Positions 1 through 5,823 of a stretch of 5,911 nucleotides of DNA are shown in pieces. The stretch covers positions 1-5,911 of the forward strand of contig JAEYZG010000065.1 of NCBI GenBank assembly GCA_023428135.1, in the 5' to 3' direction. Under the pieces are notes generated by a model, which did not search any database, had not been told where the DNA came from, and saw only the letters and a list, made by a program, of their open reading frames with translations. A program made the position numbers and the translations under genes. Position 1 is the first letter of the stretch. Every line of letters starts with the position of its first letter. The DNA comes from Bacteroidota bacterium (GTDB lineage: Bacteria; Bacteroidota; Bacteroidia; Cytophagales; Cytophagaceae).

Positions 1-45
1 GATCTTGAAGGAGAATCTTTAAGAAAGAAATTTAACAAAAAATAA
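1..45 (+). CDS. istB: IstB-like ATPase of an IS21-family element, C-terminal fragment
   Basis: The window opens inside a reading frame that ends at the TAA at 43-45 and encodes DLEGESLRKKFNKK. From memory of the family, IstB helper ATPases often end in a basic tail of the form (L/K)xGESxRKK, which this matches. The IS21-type end repeats directly downstream support the assignment. IstB is the AAA+ ATPase that assists the IstA transposase in target selection. Only 14 residues are visible, so the state of the rest of the gene is unknown. The call rests on a short motif plus context. Confidence 0.6.
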   Translation, partial: DLEGESLRKKFNKK

Positions 46-53
46 TATATTTG
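46..53 (+). promoter_or_regulatory. Candidate outward-facing -7 box inside the IS end
   Basis: TATATTTG matches the Bacteroidota -7 consensus TAnnTTTG exactly and points out of the insertion sequence towards the AraC-type gene at 141. I see no good -33 TTG at the usual spacing, and the stretch is very AT-rich, so a chance match is quite possible. If active, it would replace the promoter lost to the insertion. Confidence 0.25.
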
Positions 54-79
54 TTTTAACATTACCTGCCTGTTAAAAG

Positions 80-99
80 TGGTACACTTTCACCGGAAT
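80..99 (+). repeat. IS21-end subterminal repeat, inner copy
   Basis: TGGTACACTTTCACCGGAAT. It differs from the outer copy at 103-122 at one position (C/T at the 14th base) and lies 23 bp from it, start to start. It is a likely IstA transposase binding site. Confidence 0.75.
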
Positions 100-102
100 C
101 AC

Positions 103-122
103 TGGTACACTTTCATCGGAAT
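103..122 (+). repeat. IS21-end subterminal repeat, outer copy
   Basis: TGGTACACTTTCATCGGAAT, the outer of two tandemly arranged repeats, about 5 bp from the inferred element end. It is 19/20 identical to the copy at 80-99. Confidence 0.75.
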
Positions 123-140
123 AGTCAGCTAACAAAAAAA

Positions 141-956
141 TTGAACATAGCGACAGAAATAAGAAACTTATACAACCCAATTCAACCGACAGTAAAGCAA
201 TCGGCTGAAAAGGTTACCTATATTGAATTTTTGCCTGACATAAAACTACAACCTTTCATTTATTGCTATTGGCAACTGAAAACAACACAAACACTTACCG
301 AACAGTTTAATTATCGTGTTGTAGCTGACGGTTGTATCGACATCTATTTTGAACTCAATAATCCACAGGAAAATTATGTAATGGGTTTCTGCAAGAAGTT
401 TACTGAATTTCCGCTCGAAGACACATTTAACTATGTTGGTGTTCGATTTTTACCGACAATGTTTCCGCAACTTTTTGGGATCAATGCAATGGAATTAAGT
501 AATCGCTTTGAGCATTTGCATTTAGTTGTTCCGCATCTGTCCGACTTTATTACATTTAGTTTCAACGAAAATCAACAACAAGAAGATATTAGAACTTTGC
601 TCGACAACTTTTTTCTTGACCAAATTACCAAAACCACATTTGACTGTGACAACCGATTATACGGAGCGATAGAAATTATTTTGAAAAAATTCGGAGTTCT
701 TGACGTTGAGAAAGAATTAAACACTGGTATCAGCACAAGACAACTTCGCAGACTCTTTGAGTTTTATATAGGTGATACCACCAAAACCTTCAGCAAGATT
801 GTCCGCTTTCAAAATACCCTTAAAGCAAAACCTTCAAGTCAAAGTTTACAACAAAACAAACTATTCTTTGATGTAGGTTATTATGACCAATCACATTTCA
901 TCAAAGAGTTCAAAAATTTTTATGGAGTAACACCCAGCAAAGCCTTTGGAAGATGA
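141..956 (+). CDS. AraC-family transcriptional regulator with N-terminal DUF6597-like domain
   Basis: A 271-residue cytoplasmic DNA-binding regulator. The N-terminal half (about 25-130) has the pattern of DUF6597-type sensor domains: an FLPDIKLQPFIYCYW block at 30-44, then VVADGCIDIYFEL (60-72) and VGVRFLPTMFPQLFG (99-113). The C-terminal AraC helix-turn-helix spans about 170-268. It has a first-helix segment ISTRQLRRLFEFYIG (197-211) and the family signature around IVRFQNTLKA and GYYDQSHFIKEFKNFYGVTPSKAF (220-269). The start is a TTG at 141 with no clear ribosome site. The frame is open upstream through the IS end to the TAA at 57-59, so the native start may have been lost or replaced. The next gene, a VOC-fold protein 72 bp downstream on the same strand, is a plausible target or operon partner (inference). 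The effector is unknown. Confidence 0.85.
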   Translation: MNIATEIRNLYNPIQPTVKQSAEKVTYIEFLPDIKLQPFIYCYWQLKTTQTLTEQFNYRVVADGCIDIYFELNNPQENYVMGFCKKFTEFPLEDTFNYVGVRFLPTMFPQLFGINAMELSNRFEHLHLVVPHLSDFITFSFNENQQQEDIRTLLDNFFLDQITKTTFDCDNRLYGAIEIILKKFGVLDVEKELNTGISTRQLRRLFEFYIGDTTKTFSKIVRFQNTLKAKPSSQSLQQNKLFFDVGYYDQSHFIKEFKNFYGVTPSKAFGR

Positions 957-996
957 ACTTGTCCGATTTTTACTATTTCAAGTGTTTATTTTGTGT

Positions 997-1004
997 GAAC
1001 TTTG
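997..1004 (+). promoter_or_regulatory. Weak candidate -7 box for the VOC gene
   Basis: GAACTTTG differs from the Bacteroidota TAnnTTTG box at one of its six fixed positions and lies 24 bp before the ATG at 1029. No convincing -33 element is visible. If real, it would let the VOC gene be transcribed separately from the upstream regulator. Confidence 0.25.
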
Positions 1005-1028
1005 TTCCGTTAATTAAATTCAATAAAA

Positions 1029-1502
1029 ATGAAACGGATAGCTTTAACTATTACAGCGATTTGCCTTTTAGCTATGGGCTGTTCACAGAAAAATTCAACA
1101 ATTAAAAAAGAAAACAAAATGAAATTAAATGCAGGAATCATAACAGAAAAATTAGCGGAAACAAAAGCGTTTTACACACAAACATTGGGCTTTGGCGTAA
1201 CATTTGAAAATGAATTTTACCTTTTGTTGCACACGCCAAATCACGAAGCAGAAATAAGTTTTTTGCTTCCAAACCACCCAAGTCAGCAACCGATTTTTCA
1301 GGCACCTTTTCAAAATCAAGGTGTTTATTTGACTATTGAAGTTGATGACGTGGACAGTATTTACAAAAAGTTAAAAGACAAAGGTGTTGAAATCAAAATT
1401 GATATCCGCAACGAAGCTTGGGGCGACAGACATTTTGCAATTCAAGACCCTAATGGAGTTGATATTGACATTGTAAAATATTCGCCACCGACAGAAAACT
1501 AA
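1029..1502 (+). CDS. VOC-superfamily (glyoxalase/bleomycin-resistance fold) protein with lipoprotein-type leader
   Basis: A 157-residue protein. Residues 1-17 (MKRIALTITAICLLAMG) look like a signal peptide: a KR n-region, a hydrophobic core and an LAMG-C lipobox with Cys18 as the lipidation site. A polar linker follows (19-30). From Met31 a single VOC module runs to the end: the first strand and helix MKLNAGIITEKLAETKAFYTQTLGF, a central VYLTIEVDDVDSIYKKLKDKGVEI, and a C-terminal WGDRHFAIQDPNGVDIDIVKY strand set typical of the fold. Members include glyoxalases, dioxygenases and antibiotic-binding proteins, and the substrate here cannot be read from sequence. Met31 (ATG at 1119) is where cytosolic relatives normally begin, so two products are possible. 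The gene lies 72 bp after the AraC-type regulator, which may control it. The family is sure; export is likely but not proven, because the -3 lipobox residue is Ala rather than Leu. Confidence 0.85.
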   Translation: MKRIALTITAICLLAMGCSQKNSTIKKENKMKLNAGIITEKLAETKAFYTQTLGFGVTFENEFYLLLHTPNHEAEISFLLPNHPSQQPIFQAPFQNQGVYLTIEVDDVDSIYKKLKDKGVEIKIDIRNEAWGDRHFAIQDPNGVDIDIVKYSPPTEN

Positions 1503-1518
1503 AAAAATGTTCATAACA

Positions 1519-1580
1519 GCACCTGCGTGCAAGTGGGGTTTCAATGCTTCTATGAGTGCTAAAAATCCCCACCTGGGTGC
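1519..1580. repeat. attC-like imperfect hairpin downstream of the VOC gene
   Basis: GCACC (1519-1523) pairs with GGTGC (1576-1580). GTGGGG plus TTT (1533-1541) pairs with AAA(T)CCCCAC (1563-1572), leaving an asymmetric internal loop (9 versus 3 nt) and a bulged T1566. The arms are also direct repeats: CACCTGCGTGC (1520-1530) and CACCTGGGTGC (1570-1580) agree at 10 of 11 positions. Directly upstream is TTCATAAC, loosely like an integron R'' box. A downstream GTTRRRY box is absent; a REP-like copy begins there instead. The asymmetry recalls integron cassette attC sites. It could equally be an unrelated intergenic palindrome or serve as a weak transcription stop. Confidence 0.4.
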
Positions 1581-1589
1581 GCCCTCTGA

Positions 1590-1641
1590 TTAAGTCTATC
1601 TGACTTCAACCCACACAAATGAGAGCAAGTTTATTAACTTG
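1590..1641. repeat. REP-like dispersed repeat, degenerate copy 1
   Basis: It shares AAGTCTATCTGACTTCA (1592-1608) exactly with 4563-4579, then AAATGAGAG (1617-1625) exactly with 4586-4594, and then 11 of 15 bases (1626-1640 against 4595-4609). Its central hairpin is shorter than in copy 2: AAGTC/GACTT around a TATCT loop. A second hairpin, CAAGTT-TATT-AACTTG (1626-1641), is found only in this copy. The repeat lies between convergent genes. No coding potential is seen. Confidence 0.65.
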
Positions 1642-1718
1642 CGGTTCATGGCAGGAATCGAAGAAGATCCCAATAATCCTCCCTCCCAAAAACTGATCCC
1701 AATCATTCAACTTTTATA

Positions 1719-1751
1719 ATTGATGCCATCGCTTGAAGCGATGGCATCAAT
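1719..1751. repeat. Perfect 33-bp palindrome (16-bp arms)
   Basis: The left arm 1719-1734 is the exact reverse complement of the right arm 1736-1751, with a single G at the centre. The arm core is GATGCCATCGCTT. It lies in the gap between convergent genes and has no adjacent run of T or A of the sort a rho-independent terminator needs. It may be a REP-type element, a bidirectional transcript end or a protein-binding site. Confidence 0.6.
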
Positions 1752-1801
1752 CCAGACCAGAACATTTAATCAAAATCCTTTTTATAATTTCTAGCCTAAA
1801 C

Positions 1802-1832
1802 AAAAAAGCCCCGAAAGATTTCCTTCCGAGGC
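1802..1832 (-). terminator. Intrinsic terminator of the T9SS-exported repeat protein gene
   Basis: Read on the minus strand, GCCTCGGAAG (1832-1823) pairs with CTTTCGGGGC (1817-1808) around a GAAAT loop. This gives a 10-bp stem with two G-U pairs, followed directly by six T (1807-1802). It lies 68 bp past the stop codon of the gene at 1900-3339. A second, imperfect hairpin (1860-1882, TTATT loop, one mismatch) sits between the stop codon and this terminator. Confidence 0.85.
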
Positions 1833-1899
1833 CTTAATCAAATGGAGAGTATCAATATCCTTGCCCTGTTATTCAGGACAAGTCAAATGAATCATATAC

Positions 1900-3339
1900 T
1901 TATTGCTTAACAAACTTGGTTTTATAAGAACCTGTAGATGTTTCAACATTAAGGAAATACAAACCAGGTTTGAAGTCTTCTACCAAAAGAGTGTTACCAC
2001 TATATTCTACTGGTATATTTACTCCTTCACTGTTAGTAGCAGTTACTTTTAATACCACACCTTCACAATCCAGGGATACGTTAGAAACTGAAGGGTTCGG
2101 GTAAATGGAGAATTGAGAAGCCGCTTCAGTCTCAAAACTTTCCTCTCTTAAGTGGTTCGGATTTGCGAATCCATTATAGAAAAAGTCGGTAAATACAGCG
2201 CCTTCATTAGGCCCGGTAAGATAATTGGTATTAACAGCGCTGGCTATGATACGATCACCATGAATATCGACATCAGCTCCCACTCTAACTTTGTCAATTC
2301 TGCCTGTAGCAGCATTATAAGGTGGAATATACATGGATCCGATTAGTGTGAAGTTATTTTGAAGTTGATAATAGAAAATTTTTAGGTCATTTGATATAAC
2401 CAGGTTCTGATTGCTGATAGCTACATTTAATCCGAATCTCTGTGTTCCTGTGATTGTTTGATAAAGAGACCAAACATCATTGCCTGTTTTTTTAAAGACC
2501 AATGCAGGCTCTCCATCTCTTCCTCCAATAGCATGATTATTGGTAATATCCACATCAGAAAAACCAAACACCGGAGGGGTATACTGGTAAACCAATGTCC
2601 AGTTTGCATTATTCTGCAATTTATAAATGTAAAGGGAAGATCCTCCTGTAACAATCATCTGATCGCCCGATATCTTTACGCATCTACCAAATATGTCTCC
2701 AATTTGAAGCGCAGGTGTAGGGATCCATCCTCGTTTAGTCCATATCTTATCGCGTGTTCTCTGATACATATAAACACCGCCGGCAGTATTGAGTCTTCCG
2801 GTAGCACCAATAGCAAGCCAGTCTCCATCAATTGCTACCGCAGCACCAAAATTGAGATTGGTATAATTATCGATTGGATCATGAACTAATGTCATGGTAA
2901 AAGAACTCTCATAGTCACCATTAGGCAACCTGTGAGCAAGCAACACCCCTCCAGACTGTACGTTATTTTGATACCTGTAGATTACTCCTGCAACAATAGC
3001 ATGTTGTCCTATAGCAACTGAATGTTTTTTTCCTAATCCAAGGTTTGCGCCATTTCCATGGGTATACCTTCTCACAAATTGATTATTCTTAAATAATCGT
3101 ACGGTACCGAAGTAAGTGTTGGTGTTTCCGTTAAAGTACACATCGTTTTCAAATTCGGAGGCAGCAACGGTGTATTGATCATATACGGAAACAGCTGTTC
3201 CGAATTCTGATGGATGCTGAGGTTTCGGATAAACCAGTTCAGTCGCGGGGGTTTGAGCACTAACAGTGCCAATGGCCAGCATCATTAAAATGCTGCAAAT
3301 AGATTGTCTAAGTTTTCTCATGCGGTTTGATTTTTGCAT
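1900..3339 (-). CDS. Secreted FG-GAP-like repeat protein with T9SS type A sorting domain
   Basis: A 479-residue exported protein. The N-terminus has a basic n-region (KSNRMRKLR), a hydrophobic core (SICSILMMLAIG) and a signal peptidase site at VSA-QT (cleavage after 28). The body has about seven weak FG-GAP-like repeats of the form FGxxVxIxGDxxxIGA, beginning near residues 46, 102, 164, 217, 258, 302 and 353. This suggests a beta-propeller. The C-terminus (about 405-479) is a Por/T9SS sorting domain: FSIYPNPSVSNVSLD (410-424) and ending GLYFLNVETSTGSYKTKFVKQ-like. Such tails direct proteins across the outer membrane of Bacteroidota through the type IX system, usually to the cell surface or medium. 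The ligand is unknown; family members may bind surfaces or partners. Met7 is an alternative start. The gene is single, convergent with the VOC gene, divergent from the DUF808 gene, and ends at a strong terminator. Confidence 0.85.
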   Translation of the reverse strand: MQKSNRMRKLRQSICSILMMLAIGTVSAQTPATELVYPKPQHPSEFGTAVSVYDQYTVAASEFENDVYFNGNTNTYFGTVRLFKNNQFVRRYTHGNGANLGLGKKHSVAIGQHAIVAGVIYRYQNNVQSGGVLLAHRLPNGDYESSFTMTLVHDPIDNYTNLNFGAAVAIDGDWLAIGATGRLNTAGGVYMYQRTRDKIWTKRGWIPTPALQIGDIFGRCVKISGDQMIVTGGSSLYIYKLQNNANWTLVYQYTPPVFGFSDVDITNNHAIGGRDGEPALVFKKTGNDVWSLYQTITGTQRFGLNVAISNQNLVISNDLKIFYYQLQNNFTLIGSMYIPPYNAATGRIDKVRVGADVDIHGDRIIASAVNTNYLTGPNEGAVFTDFFYNGFANPNHLREESFETEAASQFSIYPNPSVSNVSLDCEGVVLKVTATNSEGVNIPVEYSGNTLLVEDFKPGLYFLNVETSTGSYKTKFVKQ

Positions 3340-3377
3340 AAGTTTATGATTTACAGAATGAAGAACCCAGCGACAAT

Positions 3378-3428
3378 TAACCTAATACTATTTTCCCTTA
3401 ACAACCGTAGGTTATCACTTAATAAGTG
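3378..3428. other. Inverted repeats in the divergent intergenic region
   Basis: TAACCTA (3378-3384) and TAGGTTA (3408-3414) form a 7-bp inverted repeat with a 23-bp spacer. Two bases further on is a palindrome, CACTTA-A-TAAGTG (3416-3428). They lie 39 to 89 bp upstream of the minus-strand gene at 3339 and could be operator sites. They are short enough in AT-rich DNA to be chance. I see nothing else in the 279-bp gap apart from the candidate -7 box at 3584. Confidence 0.25.
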
Positions 3429-3583
3429 CACAAGGTCAACACCTTAATTTTCAAGTCAGTACTAAAACTATACAATTTTAAACCAACAAAGTAGTCACCT
3501 TTTAATCAGATCAACACATCTGCCTTCTAGATGGAATCAAATCTGTTCCGATATCGTAAACAGAATTTTAAGCTTATAATCCG

Positions 3584-3591
3584 TATCTTTA
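3584..3591 (+). promoter_or_regulatory. Candidate -7 box for the DUF808 gene
   Basis: TATCTTTA matches the Bacteroidota TAnnTTTG box except for the last base and lies 27 bp before the ATG at 3619. No clear -33 TTG is seen, so support is weak. Confidence 0.3.
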
Positions 3592-3618
3592 ACATTAAAT
3601 ATTAAATCAAAGAATTTT

Positions 3619-4488
3619 ATGGCTTCTGGTATTCTGGCTATTTTAGATGACATCGCTGCTTTAATGGATGATGTACTGATAACCAGCAAAATGGCAACCC
3701 GCAAAACTGCCGGGATTTTAGGTGATGACTTAGCAGTAAACGCAGAAAAAGCAACAGGCTTTCTTTCTTCAAGAGAACTGCCCGTCATTTGGGCAATTAC
3801 AAAAAAATCTTTACTGAATAAATTTATTATCATCCCTCTTGCCCTATTGTTTAATTTCTTTTTCCCTGTCATTATAAAAATTATCCTTGTTCTCGGAGGA
3901 TTTTATTTAGCCTATGAAGGAGCGGAAAAAATTGTCGAATACTTTTTTCCTCACGCCAAACCCAATGTAGAGGCTGAAGCTGAAAGTACTGAAAAAGATA
4001 ATGCTGCTGCAGAAAAAGAGAAAATCAAATCCGCAGTCAGGACGGATTTAATTCTTTCTATTGAAATAGTAATCATTGCATTAGGAACAGTTTTAGACCA
4101 AAGTCTGACAATACAGATCCTTACTGTGTCAGTGGTAGCAATTATAGCAACTATAGGTGTATATGGATTAGTGGGGCTCCTCGTAAAAACAGATGATCTT
4201 GGCTACAAACTCATAAGAGATTCCAATAACAAAGGATTTATATCCAAAGTCGGCCATTTTTTAGTCCGTCTGCTTCCATATATTATTAAATTCTTATCTG
4301 TTATTGGTACCATTGCTCTGCTTTTGGTTTCAGGAGGCATATTTGTTCATAACATAGAAGCGCTTCATCATCTGTTCCCGGGATTACATGATATTATCAA
4401 AGAGTTTTTAATAGGATTAGTTGCGGGGGGATTGGTAGTCATACTGGTAATGGCAGGAAAGAAAGTTTTTTCATTTGGTAAAAAGTAA
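3619..4488 (+). CDS. DUF808 (YedI-family) inner-membrane protein
   Basis: A 289-residue integral membrane protein of the DUF808 family, to which E. coli YedI belongs; no biochemical function is established. The conserved N-terminal block is unmistakable: GILAILDDIAALMDDV (4-19), then KMATRKTAGILGDDLAVNA (24-42). Hydrophobic segments lie at about 68-99 (long enough for one or two helices), 142-160, 164-189, 220-243 and 261-280. A charged Glu/Ala/Lys-rich loop (115-138) precedes the second hydrophobic group. The protein ends in a basic tail, KKVFSFGKK. Length is near the family norm, so the gene appears intact. The start ATG fits the conserved N-terminus. It is transcribed alone, divergent from the exported repeat protein and followed by a REP-like repeat. 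Nothing in the neighbourhood suggests a role. Confidence 0.9.
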   Translation: MASGILAILDDIAALMDDVLITSKMATRKTAGILGDDLAVNAEKATGFLSSRELPVIWAITKKSLLNKFIIIPLALLFNFFFPVIIKIILVLGGFYLAYEGAEKIVEYFFPHAKPNVEAEAESTEKDNAAAEKEKIKSAVRTDLILSIEIVIIALGTVLDQSLTIQILTVSVVAIIATIGVYGLVGLLVKTDDLGYKLIRDSNNKGFISKVGHFLVRLLPYIIKFLSVIGTIALLLVSGGIFVHNIEALHHLFPGLHDIIKEFLIGLVAGGLVVILVMAGKKVFSFGKK

Positions 4489-4553
4489 AATCGATGATTA
4501 TAAAAATCTCAATAGTCCTTCTGTATTAATTGAGGATTACAAGAATACATTCT

Positions 4554-4609
4554 GCGGCGCTGAAGTCTATCTGACTTCAGCCCGCAAATGAGAGTACTTT
4601 TATTATCTT
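4554..4609. repeat. REP-like dispersed repeat, intact copy 2
   Basis: The core is a strong hairpin: GCGG (4554-4557), bulged C4558, GCTGAAGTC (4559-4567), loop TATCT (4568-4572), GACTTCAGC (4573-4581), CCGC (4582-4585). That makes 13 paired bases. A tail containing AAATGAGAG (4586-4594) follows and is shared with copy 1 at 1590-1641. It lies in the 210-bp gap between the DUF808 and SUKH genes. Without a following T run it is a poor intrinsic terminator, though it could protect transcript ends. Confidence 0.7.
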
Positions 4610-4668
4610 TCTATTGAATGGAAGAATGCTGTATATTATCCAAACATTTTTCAAACTGATCAAATAGG

Positions 4669-4676
4669 CATCTTTG
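4669..4676 (+). promoter_or_regulatory. Candidate -7 box for the SUKH gene
   Basis: CATCTTTG differs from the Bacteroidota TAnnTTTG box only at the first base and lies 22 bp before the ATG at 4699. No clear -33 element is visible. Confidence 0.3.
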
Positions 4677-4698
4677 AATCTTACCAATACGAATACCC

Positions 4699-5793
4699 AT
4701 GACAAATTACACCGAACAAATCCAACGAATAAAAGAAAAACTTCTTGAAGCTAAAAATACAGACAAAAATTTAAAAGTTTTTGAAGCTGCAAGCCATAGA
4801 TACATCATTCATGAGCCGGCAACACTAAAAAAAGTTAGCGAAATTGAGGCTAAATATTCTATTGAATTACCTGAATGTTATAAAGCATTTATACTCCATA
4901 TTGGGAATGGCGGCATTAGTTCGCAAAATTCTGCGGCAGGACCATTTTACGGAATTTATCCGGTAGGAGTAAATATCAATGAATTGATTTATAATAATAC
5001 CAAAGAATACTTAAAAAATGGCTGCATCATAATGCCGAAAATGACTGATGAGTATTGGAAGAGCATAACCAGCAATCCAGAAGAAAACAAAGCAATATCT
5101 GATGAAGATTTCGATGTAAAATCAGGTATATTATGGGCAGGTATATTACCAATTGGTTCTCAAGGCTGCTCCTACATTCACGGTATTGTGCTTAATGGAC
5201 CACATAAAGGACGAGTTGTGAATCTTGATATAGACAGGCAAAAACCTCAATTCACCTTTGAGAATAATTTTTTGGATTGGTATGAAAGATGGCTGGATGA
5301 AGTAATTTCAGGTGAACTGATTAAGGATGTCCCAAGTTCATTCGGATACAGGAAAGGTGGCTCAGAAGAGCAATTATTAGCTTCGTTTCTAACCTTTACG
5401 GATATGGAGGAGAAAAATGATAATTTAAGCGGACTATTGAATAAAAACTCCTTATCCAACCATACTTTAAATCAAATTGAAAATTTAATCAACATCAATT
5501 CTGAACCTAAAAATAAATTAATCCAGTTGCTGAGTAAATCAGATTACGCAAGAGCAAAACCCTATTTAATTGAATTAACAAAAACAGATTTATGTTCCGC
5601 ATTTCAATTTATATACTGGTATGCAAAAGATAAAAGCAAAGAATGGATAACCGTTATTGAGAATAATATTCATAGAATTGATAATGATGAAACGTTTAGA
5701 TTCTGTTCCTATTTACTAAAAGAAACAAACACTGACTATGGAAGGCTTATTGAACCGTTTACCAAAAATATTAATGATAATATAGTCGAGTAG
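4699..5793 (+). CDS. SMI1/KNR4 (SUKH) family protein, 3' end disrupted by an antisense group II intron
   Basis: A 364-residue frame with no signal peptide or membrane segment. The SUKH domain covers about 41-201: the helix SEIEAKYSIELPECYKAFILHIGNGG (47-72), the core strands LPIGSQGCSYIHGIVLNGPHKGRVVNLD (150-177), and the closing helix FLDWYERWLDEV (191-202). SUKH proteins include many immunity proteins against contact-dependent and polymorphic toxins. Residues about 220-360 form a helical, Leu/Asn/Lys-rich extension that I cannot assign. No toxin gene is visible, so an immunity role is only a family-based inference. The host-derived sequence ends at the ATA codon 5782-5784 (Ile362). Codons GTC and GAG and the TAG stop (5785-5793) lie inside the group II intron, so the native C-terminus is lost. 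The intron is on the other strand and cannot be spliced from this mRNA. Whether the shortened protein still works is unknown. Confidence 0.85.
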   Translation: MTNYTEQIQRIKEKLLEAKNTDKNLKVFEAASHRYIIHEPATLKKVSEIEAKYSIELPECYKAFILHIGNGGISSQNSAAGPFYGIYPVGVNINELIYNNTKEYLKNGCIIMPKMTDEYWKSITSNPEENKAISDEDFDVKSGILWAGILPIGSQGCSYIHGIVLNGPHKGRVVNLDIDRQKPQFTFENNFLDWYERWLDEVISGELIKDVPSSFGYRKGGSEEQLLASFLTFTDMEEKNDNLSGLLNKNSLSNHTLNQIENLININSEPKNKLIQLLSKSDYARAKPYLIELTKTDLCSAFQFIYWYAKDKSKEWITVIENNIHRIDNDETFRFCSYLLKETNTDYGRLIEPFTKNINDNIVE

Positions 5794-5820
5794 GCAAGGG
5801 CATTTCAGCCCAAGCCTCTC
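5785..5820 (-). ncRNA. Group II intron domain VI with bulged branch-point adenosine
   Basis: On the minus strand GAG-AGGC pairs with GCCT-(A)-CTC. A5791 is the only unpaired base in that stem, seven nucleotides from the 3' end. After a UU/UU internal loop, GGGC pairs with GCCC around a TGAAAT loop. This is the standard branch-site helix whose adenosine 2'-OH attacks the 5' splice site to form the lariat. It appears intact. Confidence 0.88.
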
Positions 5821-5823
5821 ACA

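Larger units (their letters stand above)
1..127 (+). mobile_element. Right end of an IS21-family insertion sequence
   Basis: This segment holds the istB-like 3' end, about 34 bp of AT-rich spacer, and then two near-identical 20-bp repeats (80-99 and 103-122). Multiple short subterminal repeats after istB are characteristic of IS21-family ends, where IstA binds. The outer boundary is placed at 127 because the sequence there ends in ...GTCA; read from the other strand, the element would begin TGAC, in keeping with the TG...CA termini of the family. That boundary is inferred, since the opposite end and the target-site duplication lie outside the window. Confidence 0.65.

Noticed and set aside
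141..1502. Regulator plus VOC protein as a proven antibiotic-resistance cassette
   Set aside because: The fold family covers many unrelated activities and no resistance-specific residues can be named. Pairing with an AraC regulator is only suggestive.
1666..1706. Short direct repeat GATCCCAAT at 1666-1674 and 1695-1703, considered as a target duplication
   Set aside because: Nine bases with 20 bp between copies and no element bounded by them. Chance is a sufficient explanation.
1503..1899. CRISPR array or tRNA in the repeat-rich gap
   Set aside because: The repeats are single hairpins of different sequence, with no regular spacing. No cloverleaf or CCA end is seen.
2152..2889. Open plus-strand frames within the exported repeat protein gene
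   Set aside because: They lie antisense to a gene with a clear signal peptide, repeats and a sorting tail. Their translations have no recognisable domain and no upstream signals.
3537..3872. Minus-strand frame of 111 codons overlapping the DUF808 start
   Set aside because: It is antisense to the highly conserved N-terminus of DUF808. The translation looks like a shadow and shows no family pattern.
4508..4534. CTCAAT...ATTGAG inverted repeat after the DUF808 stop, considered as a terminator
   Set aside because: A 6-bp AT-rich stem with a 15-nt loop and no T tract is too weak to call.
5247..5459. Minus-strand frame of 70 codons within the SUKH gene
   Set aside because: It is antisense to a recognisable gene, with no domain and no context.
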